NCBI GenBank assembly: GCA_933228895.1
Contig: OW121856.1
Location: 109,095,027-109,159,026 of the forward strand
Source of the DNA: Platycnemis pennipes
Taxonomy: Eukaryota; Arthropoda; Insecta; Odonata; Platycnemididae
Length of the DNA: 64,000 bases
Direction of reading: 5' to 3'
The position numbers and the translations under genes are program-made. Below the pieces are notes generated by a model. It did no database searches. It was not told where the DNA came from and worked only from the letters and a program-made list of their open reading frames with translations. Below are positions 56,116 to 64,000 of the stretch, one piece after another. Numbering within the stretch: the first letter of the stretch is position 1; every line of letters starts with the position of its first letter.

Positions 56116-56636
56116 TCTTAAATTTGTTGGAAGGGAAGCAACGATTTCCATTGTATAATTTTTTTCCACAGCATATCCTGTCCGACGGCTTTTTCTAAAT
56201 AAGTGCTTTAGTGGTCGCTGGAAAATATAGAAAAAGTCTATAGCAAATATTCAGAAAGTGATTGACGCCATTTTAGGTGAATCGTCTCATGTGTTGTGGC
56301 TTTTAGTGACAGGAACTCTTCCTTCATAATTTTCAGTTTATTGGGCGGCATAATTCATTTGACCGGACTGTGGCATGATAACGTGCAAGAAGGCATTGGC
56401 GGTTGAGTAGTGGCACAATAAGTTGGCCAAGGTGGTCTTAGCTGTAGGGGGGAGGGGTCAGGGTGCGAAAGGGAGAGGGTGTGACTGAGGGACACCCTTC
56501 TCTTTCGGCAATTATCGACGGTCACCAGCAAGAGCTTCACTCGGAGACCACGTGTGAGTCGGCCAATCAATGAGGGCAAAAAGAAGAGAGAGGATGAAGG
56601 GGAAATGGGGGCGTAGTGAGGGTTGTTTTGGAGGCA
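56116..56636. other. Unannotated stretch
   Basis: No feature recognised; a short GGGGG-rich run lies near 56448-56460. Confidence 0.4.
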
Positions 56637-57125
56637 GAGACGACTAGAGACTACACTAATACACCCATATTTTGATTACTGCTGGGCAGTATATAATGAC
56701 CTTAGCGAGAAACTAAACCATAGGCTGCAGAAACCAATAATGCATGTGTTGTGTTTATCTACAACATACCTAAATATAATCACATTAGTATACATTACGA
56801 GAGAGCAAAACTACTCAAAGCTAAGTCAAGAAGAACATACTTCATTGCAAATTTGACCCTTCAAATAATAATTACGAAAACACCCCAATATCTATGCACA
56901 CAATTAACGTTCTCAGGAGAAATCAAACAAAGAGTTACACGCGCCCCGCTTGACAACCTGCACTTAGCACTACACCGAACTACTTCTTACAGTAATCCAT
57001 TTCTGGTACAGGCAACCCGCATATGGAATACAATATCATTGGAAATTAGATTAGAACCTGACGGAAAATTCAAAGAACAATTGTACTTATATTTGTTAAG
57101 AGAGGAGAAATGTTGTAAGTAATTT
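56637..57125 (+). pseudogene. Non-LTR (Jockey-superfamily) ORF2 C-terminus, frameshifted
   Basis: Two adjoining frames give LIHPYFDYCWAVYNDLSEKL and NHRLQKPIMHVL (56650-56750). After a shift near 56760 come HYERAKLLKAKSRRTYFIAN, LTLQIIITKTPQYL, KQRVTRAP, LHRTTSYSNPFLVQATRIWN and a stop at about 57120. This is the classic end of a LINE ORF2 in which HP..DYCS.V...LS..L..RLQ...N is followed by RR.YF....L..I...KTP.YL and RTT.Y...F...A.R.WN.LP. It is a different family from CR1-A. The 3' UTR probably extends to about 57450. Confidence 0.85.
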
Positions 57126-57594
57126 TTTACATCTGCCAAGTGCACGATAAAATATCTCAAAACTGCATAAACTTAAAAGTTGCACCCAGGAAGTAATACT
57201 TATTGGGGTGGAGGCTGGTGCGATGGAGGTAGGTGACGAGGTTTGTTTTTTTTTGGTACCCCGGCCAACCATTCACTCATTATTTCATATATGTTACTCT
57301 TTTATTTCTCTAATGGTCTTCTATACCGTTTGGAAGTGTAACTGTGTAATTGTTTAACTGGGAGAGTGCATATATGCCATAACAGTAACATATGTTGAAC
57401 CTAGAGTCCGAAGGACTAGGTTCTTGAAATTCTATTCTATATCTATTCTGTTCTATTCCCTTCTGCAAACGGCACAACCCAATCCCAATATTAACACCCA
57501 ACCCCTACCCCCCTCCACCCCCCACCCGCGTAAGATTTAGCACTCACCCCACCTCCTCTCCCGGCACATATAAAGACCCCGAACTGGGTCAGAT

Positions 57595-57735
57595 GTAAGT
57601 GTAACTTGACAATGACGTTGAAATCGATCTGTAAAATAAATTATAATTGTGGAATAGTACAAAGTCAATTTTCTTAACATGTTCAGTGCAACTAAGTTCC
57701 ACCAAGTATCGCCTGCCTCCATCGATATTGCTCAA
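57595..57735 (+). repeat. Single copy of the GAAAC-containing terminus
   Basis: AATGACGTTGAAATCGATC, ATTGTGGAATAGTACAAAGT, GTTCCACCAAGTA and CCATCGAT correspond in order to 13241-13360. AGTACAAAGT and GTGGAATA also match 50790-50805. The GAAA-following six bases ATCGAT are palindromic, as ACCGGT is at 13.26 and 50.76 kb. No inverted partner is seen. Confidence 0.55.
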
Positions 57736-60700
57736 TCCCTTCATAGAGTAAGTACATCACGCTCCAACGTGTGAACTTCTCTATCGCACCAGGAGAATGA
57801 CTCTCCTAAATGGTTCCCCAGTTGCAACAATGAGCTAACATCAAATGCATGGCTTTGTTAGTCAGGCTTCAAGGGTGTGTATCTTCAGGGCTAAATACGC
57901 ATTAAAACATAACACACACTTTTGTCAATAAATCGCGGAATTAGTCGATTAAAAATACAATTCCGAGCAAATATAGCAGGATGGGAAAAGTTAAATTAAC
58001 GTTCCAAGGGAGCCCTTTTCCTCCAAATCCGATCAAACGGAGACGATGTGGAAGGACTGAATGTGTTCTCGGCCGATAGCTCCATCGGCAAGTTGTGTGT
58101 GCAACACGATAAAGATGGTTTCCCCGCAACAATGGAAACACATTAATACATATATAAGTTTTCCTCGGGCCCAATAACTCAAATCCGATAATCCAATTCA
58201 TTCCGAAGTTTAGAAATAGGACTTTCCGTCACTCGGGAGTTTTCTACGATAAGCTAACGACTCGTAGTTCAAAGTTTTCATTGAATTATGGACGAGCAGA
58301 AATACAGTTGATCAACAATGTGAACGCAGTTGACGAACATCGATTATTTCTTTGAATTAAATGATTGGCAAGATAGTGTCTATTAGTTTTTGAACTTTTT
58401 CTCATTGAATTCATTGGATACCTCAAAATGAGAAATAAAATTGCTTTTCCGCCATAACACATTAATGCAATCAAATGCTGCAGTGAAGAGGCTGATTTCC
58501 GAAGTTAAAAGAGTGCTTAGTTGGAATAAAATGCCTGATCTGAATTTAGAGGCACAATTGGAGCAGAAAATAAATAAACATTCGTAAACGCTTACTACGG
58601 GATTTCATTTGTTCTTTAATGTTCTGAAAGCGTAAAACCTTTGACTCCGATGCTATCACTTTACATGGGCCATCATAAACGATCTTTCCACCAAAAACTA
58701 TCCAACTTTTGGATTGGGCATGCCACCGAAAGAATTGTTTTGATTCAGCAGGTATGTTTGTGTGTTGGTTCTTCTGCTTTCAGCACTGCGATTAGATGCC
58801 GTAGATACTGTTGTTCAGATACCATCGGGTCTAAGGTTGCGTTTAGACTTAGAAGTTGGCTTCTATGATATTCAATTGTTTAATCCTACTCGCACATGGT
58901 CGTATACATGTGTAAACAGCAACATAAGGAAAGCTCTTCACCTACTATCGTTATGCGAGGTAGAGATCTTGAGATAAAACATTAAAATAATTATTACGTA
59001 GCCGACTCCATAATCCATACATTAAATTAAAATTCATGAACCTTAAATCGGTACGGCTCAACATAAACACACTCGTTTGTATAAGTAGTTGCAACCCTGA
59101 TATTTGAGAGTGTAAATAAAAATTAACTGGCTGTAACCTCTTTTGAGGAAGTAGCTAAAATAAGTTAGCCTGTTAGCCTCATAGGTACATGTTTATAGAT
59201 GATCCACCTCTACTGTAAAACAATACAACATTATGAACACAATATGCGAGGAACTTGTACAGAAAAAGACCTAATGTCCTAATACGAGGCTGATTTCGAG
59301 CTCCTAGCCATCTCGCATCTGAGTTTAAACTTGTAAACCAATCAGAAAACGTCTTACTGAGTTATACACGTAATATCCGCCCCAAATACCAGATTTCTCT
59401 GGATGTCTTCTATACAAAGGATTCATATTTTGTGGGAGGCTTTTAAGATATAATTTTGTTAGTGATTTCCCATATTTTCCTCAGCGTTAAGGTGCAACAA
59501 ATAATTCACAAACATGCACTAAGGGAATGGTTTAACCGATGACCACTTTTGAGGCAGATTTTGTTTGCTGTTTTGAATTAAGATATAAAAACACAACAAA
59601 GTCAAGACGTAAAACTTCTGCAAATCTAACATCAAGCCATGGAACATATACTGGACATATTCCGAAGAGGAAGCTAGTTATAAAATTTAATTTTACCTGG
59701 TGAAAATCTCAAACACGCATTTGAAAATTTTATGTTCGCTCTAAAACCCTATTAAGTAATATTCTGGGGACACTCCTTCCCTCGTGGGGGCACTAACTCC
59801 GCGGTGGGAGTATTATCACGGATCTGGAACGACGGCACCCAGTGGTGAGGCGAACACCTAAAAGCGGTGGTGAGCGCTATCGCGAACGTCAAATGTAGTT
59901 CCAGTTGACTTATAGAATGGCGGGCGTCGTATATCGGGCGCTGCGCCGACTACGAAAGACGACAGTGCAGAATAATGCTTACTGGGTCGTTCCCAAATGT
60001 ATGCGGGGGAAAAACGAGTGTTGATTGCCTGATGAACTGGCATTGGCCCCGAAGGGGAAGACGCGACAATGAAATAACCAATTGAATGTATTCTCATCGG
60101 AAAATAGAACTCGAGGCCAATATTCTTCACCTGGTTCGGCATGCGCATTTGCACAGGCATTGTGTATATTCTGAGATCGAGAATACGAATCAAATGTAGA
60201 GAGGGCGAGAAGGATATGAAGTCAATACTTCACCTCATGATGTGGCAAAGAAGAAGCAAAGAACTTGAGAAAGAAGAAACAGAGTATGTTAGGAAATGGT
60301 TATACGAAGTCGTCTGAGGAATTTGAATTGGCGCTAAAGGAAAAACAGCAGCAATGCGAGGTTTGCCAGGGCGCATTAGAAGAGCCAACGGAGAAGGGAG
60401 ATGGTATGAGCTTCAGTCAAAAGATACACGCGGTGGAAGAATTATTACATTGGAGGCGCTCAGAAGGGGATCGATATATGCGCTCATTGGAGGCAGGGTT
60501 TCCCTCTTGGAAGCGGAAGCGAGCTCCTCCCTTAGCCAAACCCGTAGAGGGGAGATCAATCAGGGCGGGGACGAGTTTGGAGCAATTTGCCCAGACTGTT
60601 GTCGCTCCCGGCCGAAAAATCCCTCAATAAGGGGACCATACGTCCCCTTCCAACCGAGGAGTCAGTCAGCCAGTCACTCTCAATTTATAACTACCCTGGA

Positions 60701-61005
60701 AAGCAAAGGAGGGTGGCTACACCTGTCCTTACCACTAAAACTTGGCAAACGAGGAACCTGAACTTTTTAAAAGAACATGGGAAACACTTCGTTACTCGGA
60801 AAGCACTGCATGTCATTAGCCTGCTTCTTGGTGATAGAGAAAACCTACCTGATACTCAGATTATGAGGGGCCGATCGCATAGAGACTACAAGGAGGGGAC
60901 GGAAGGGGAAGAGGTTGTATCGGAGAGATAAGTGCTCGAATTAAAGACAACAGCTGGAAGGAATGAGTGACGCAAGTGATTGCGGGGGTAGGCGAGAGAA
61001 CGCAG
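57736..61005. other. Long stretch without supported genes
   Basis: A 121-codon frame at 60265-60630 and a 135-codon frame at 60354-60761 overlap in different phases and show no known domain. A frame at 58762-58977 follows an acceptor-like TTCTGCTTTCAG but has no recognisable family. I see no repeat in common with the rest of the window. Confidence 0.4.
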
Positions 61006-61993
61006 TAGTGTACAGGGAGATTCTATGCCCAAACGATTAAGAATATTTAAATTATGACCTACAAGCAACTGAAAATTGTTGTGATACATGGCAGTTAGAA
61101 TAAAACATTAAAAAATGTCTTGTAATGGATTTTTGGAAAAAGAATAGCTCCCCTCCCAGCACTTACAAAAGAAGTTATGATGATTTAACAAACGTGGAAT
61201 CCATTAAATATCTTGAAATAAGACTGACACATGATCTTTCCTGGGGTAAACACATACGTGAATTAATAGGCCAAGCAAATCGTAAACTGGGATTCGCCAA
61301 AAGAGTACTGGGTAAGTGTGACGATCATGTACGAGAAATCAGCTACTTTTCCCTAGTTAGACCTCATTTGGAATATGCTGCCAGTGTGTGGGATCCCTAC
61401 GAATCCGGTCTAAATAACGAACTTGAACGTGTGCTGCGAAGATCGGCTGAAGATTTGTAAAGGGACAGTACGATAACCTTTTGAGCGTAACCAGTCTATT
61501 AAATGCATTATATTGGGAATCATTGTCAGATCGCAGGTTAAAATTTAGACTTAAACTCTTAAACTAATTCCAAGACAATATACTCAGTGATAATGTTAAA
61601 AATCATTTGCGAACCCCAACTTACTATGGTAGACTGGACCATATTCACAAAATTAGAGAAATTGATTGCCGAACTGACAAATTCAAAATGTCCTTTTTTC
61701 CTCGTACAATTAGATATACGAATAACTGTAAATATGTCCAATCGGAGAGTAGCAATGGATAGCATTGGTAGCTGCATGTTGGTATGAGTACTTAAAGCTA
61801 ACCCTACTAACAGCATATTTTTGTATGTTTGCTTTGCTATTTTTATCCTTTTTTAAATTCTGAAGTTTAGAGGAGTATATAAATACTAATCCTTTTTTAT
61901 GCATTATATGTAGTGTATGTTTGGTGAGAATTCTCCCCCTGCCACACACCTTTATGGTGGATTGCAGGGTATTATGTAGATTTAGATAGATAG
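61006..61993 (+). mobile_element. CR1-A, long 5'-truncated copy
   Basis: It begins CAGTAGTGTACAGGGAGATT, the same element position as at 30471. The main open piece (61125-61460) encodes SIKYLEIRLTHDLSWGKHIR, ANRKLGFAKRVLGKCDDHVR, REISYFSLVRPHLEYAASVW and ELERVLRRSA before a frameshift. Later RR, LSDRRLKFRLKL and PTYYGRLDH pieces follow with stops. The 3' UTR and (TAGAT)n tail are complete to about 61993. It is older than the 30471 copy. Confidence 0.9.
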
Positions 61994-63173
61994 ACAATGC
62001 ATACTCTAACTAATCAATGATTTTGAATGTAAAAAATATCACGATTTCGGTTTTCATATGTAAGAAACAATAGTTAAGGCTTGTTCGGGGGAACGGACGG
62101 GCGTCACCCGAGTTTACTGACCAAGCCATAAACAAGCTTTTGTTTTATTAAACCAAAAATCCGGTTTTTCTTTGCTGCATCAGACTATTCTGTAGAGCAC
62201 CGCTGAATAAATTGGCTCCGTGTACCCATTTTCAAACGAAGTCTCACCGAAATTAATACTGACAACATTCCAATTGTAACGCAAATCAATGCTATAATGC
62301 CCATACCTGCCCATACACATGTGCCTCACGCACTAACACTAGTGCTACCTGTCAGCCAGTACAGGAACACTATTAACCCGCGACTGAAATTTAAGCAAAA
62401 GACGATCGAATTCGCAACAAGTTCCACGTCCTTTATATAGTGTTCTTGCTAAAAACCAAAATTCGCGCAAACAAAAAGTTCACTAAGTGATGTGGATGCA
62501 CGAACAATTGTTGGTTATTGCGAGTATTTTCATTCCTTCCCTAATGGATCTTGCAGATGGACACTCAGGACCTTCTTCAACAGAAAAGACATGGCAGTAA
62601 TATCATCTTATGTGCAATGGCGGCCCGAGTCCGAGTACCGAACATTCACTCAAATACAATACGAATTCAAGGATTACGAGTCAGCCCCGAAACACCTTGA
62701 CGCAGTTACCCGCTGATGTGCATTATAGCACGATTTATTCACAGAGAGAAGATCAAAGCGATTGATATTTTATCGATGGAAATCCTGGCATTCCTTAAAC
62801 TGCCTTCATTCACTCTCACTTATTACTTTGAGTAACCTCTGTGGCCCTTATTTCTTAAATATTTCCAAAAGAGGCAAAAAGACCATTGAGACTCATAACA
62901 AATGAGTCTTTGAGTCTACTCGACAACACAATAAAAATATAGTGCGAGCGCAAAAAGTTCTGATTACTACCGCAAGGATTTTGCATCATTCATCTATTTA
63001 CCTAGCGTCTTGGTACCAAGAGCATTCCTCGAATTTGTATTATGCGAAACAGCTTGCATAATTTAGACTATATATCGGTCCTGACAATAATCGAATCATT
63101 GTGAATGGCACATGTTTCTTGTCGGAACAGCGCCGGTTTTGACGAAAAATAAATGCGCTGCCATCTGCATACT
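61994..63173. other. Unannotated stretch
   Basis: No feature recognised. The 74-codon frame at 62492-62716 shows no known domain. Confidence 0.4.
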
Positions 63174-63486
63174 GGGGGGCTGTGTTTGAAACCATCGAGG
63201 TTATCTCGAATAGGTAACCAAGGAGTCACGTGGTGCAAACAAGAAATGCTTCGATTATTTGGTGTGTTTTTATCGCTCATTACAATGTCAATAATTATTT
63301 TTTTTAGTTTTCCTCGCTCTAAGGCTCCATATTTGAGTCAGATACGATAAAACTCGTGTATACAATATAGCGAGATTGTAATGCACGATTATAATAGACG
63401 AAATTTGCGAACCATTCGTGTTCATACCACGTGACTCCTTGGTTACCTATTCGAGATAATCTCGATGGTTTCAAACACAGCCCCCT
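63174..63486. mobile_element. MITE of about 312 bp with 60-bp TIRs
   Basis: The left end GGGGGCTGTGTTTGAAACCA and the following 40 bases to CCAAGGAGTCACGTGGT are repeated in inverted orientation at the right end (about 63426-63485) with one mismatch in about 60 (GAGGTTATC versus GAGATTATC). Weaker similarity continues inwards. The AT-rich centre encodes nothing. No clear target duplication is visible, so the superfamily is undetermined. Confidence 0.85.
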
Positions 63487-63793
63487 GGAGAGATAAACTC
63501 TGGAAGGTCATTGAGAGTGACCGAGAACATCGACTCCGAAACACATAAATTGCTGACATCACTTATGCCGCCTTTCACACAGCCTGAAATAGATTTGACG
63601 TATTTTTCTCTTCGTTGACATTTACGCCAGTGTACCAACTTCTCGGTATTCCGTCCCTACTCGTCGATATACTGTTAACTTTGTTTACAAATATTTGGCT
63701 GGGATCCTTCTGTAGTCGCGCTATTATTTGTAAACGGGCAGTCAATTGCCAGGCATTACGGTATTGGGTCGGACGACACCCGAAAGTATAATC
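63487..63793. other. Unannotated spacer
   Basis: No feature recognised between the MITE and the CR1-A tail. Confidence 0.4.
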
Positions 63794-63875
63794 TAGTGCT
63801 CGTTTGGTTAGAATTTACCCCCTGCCACACACCTTTGAGGTGGCTTGCAGGGTATTGTGTAGATGTAGATGTAGT
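63794..63875 (+). mobile_element. CR1-A, 80-bp 3' terminus
   Basis: TAGTGCTCGTTTGGTTAGAA, ACCCCCTGCCACACACCT, GGTGGCTTGCAGGGTATTGT and a TAGATGTAGATGTAG tail identify it. It is truncated just upstream of the terminal block. Confidence 0.85.
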
Positions 63876-64000
63876 ATGGCGGTGGAAAAATCAAATGAAT
63901 GTACCGCTAGGGTTAGCCATGCTAGTCTATGCTAATGACATGGAGAGCTGATTTCTCAATGTTAACAGATATAACACGTACGACTGAAAGTGGGCGAAGG

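Noticed and set aside
58762..58977. Possible exon after an acceptor-like TTCTGCTTTCAG
   Set aside because: The translation shows no family, no matching donor or neighbouring exon was found, and such acceptors are common by chance.
60026..60062. CTGATGA followed by a GGC/GCC hairpin and GAAG, hammerhead-like
   Set aside because: The invariant GAAA is absent, no UH cleavage site is positioned, and the flanks do not pair.
60265..60761. 121- and 135-codon overlapping plus-strand ORFs
   Set aside because: The two phases overlap for most of their length and neither resembles a known protein; no splice or start context supports one over the other.
1..64000. CRISPR array, rRNA, bacterial-type operon or prophage
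   Set aside because: No regularly spaced repeats, rRNA segments or dense co-directional ORFs are present. The sequence is eukaryotic and dominated by transposable elements.

Overview
This window looks like repeat-rich intergenic or intronic DNA from an arthropod with a large genome. The inference rests on the retroelement mix, overall AT richness and the absence of any recognisable host exon; I cannot name the species. I found no host protein gene, rRNA, intact tRNA or CRISPR array. Nearly everything identifiable is a transposable element or its decayed remains.

The dominant family is a CR1/Jockey-superfamily-like non-LTR retrotransposon (called CR1-A here). At least 13 copies, all cut off at the 5' end, share a 3' end containing ACCCCCTGCCACACACC, then GGTGGCTTGCAGGGTATTATG, and finishing in a (TAGATG)n tail. 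The best is 30471-31460, with a 250-codon open frame covering the RT C-terminus. Others lie at 1-458, 5662-5821, 8803-9556, 15210-15468, 25027-25136, 31461-31821, 33074-33221, 42418-42475, 45518-46332, 49405-50540, 61006-61993 and 63794-63875. A sister subfamily (CR1-B) is at 18956-19550 and 51273-51862. Other non-LTR remnants are a broken RTE-type RT gene at 11105-12790, C-terminal pieces at 10590-11104 (minus), 13850-14445, 15975-16360 and 39530-39760, a different LINE tail at 56637-57450, and two 3'-UTR-like tails at 17160-17397 and 43556-44098.

Penelope-like elements (PLEs) are the most interesting component. There is an RT fragment at 8355-8552, and GIY-YIG endonuclease or C-terminal fragments at 20.3-20.6, 24.2-24.4, 32.3-32.7 and 55.9-56.0 kb, all on the minus strand. 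Three of them sit between inverted arms of about 60-110 bp. In two loci the arms hold a module that reads like a hammerhead ribozyme core (CTGAAGA, hairpin, GAAAC, cleavable NUH). A related terminal module also occurs as a nearly perfect palindrome at 50628-50820, a smaller hairpin at 13170-13316 and a single copy near 57.6 kb.

DNA-transposon-like elements include a TIR family of about 0.95 kb with four copies (1279-2599, 3331-4278, 25372-26325, 28171-29173) and TA-like target duplications; one copy carries a nested 370-bp insertion and another a 28-nt patch matching nearby DNA. A 565-bp MITE with TTA duplications lies at 34095-34659 and a roughly 312-bp MITE with 60-bp TIRs at 63174-63486. 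tRNA-like remnants occur near 0.58, 25.0 and 45.0-45.25 kb, the last as an inverted pair. GC-rich islets (15.5, 26.9-27.5, 31.9, 38.1-38.8, 42.5-43.0, 46.4-46.9 and 50.9-51.25 kb) contain ORFs of 100-205 codons in several overlapping frames, which I regard as chance. The elements do not form a pathway; the layout records successive insertion, truncation and nesting.
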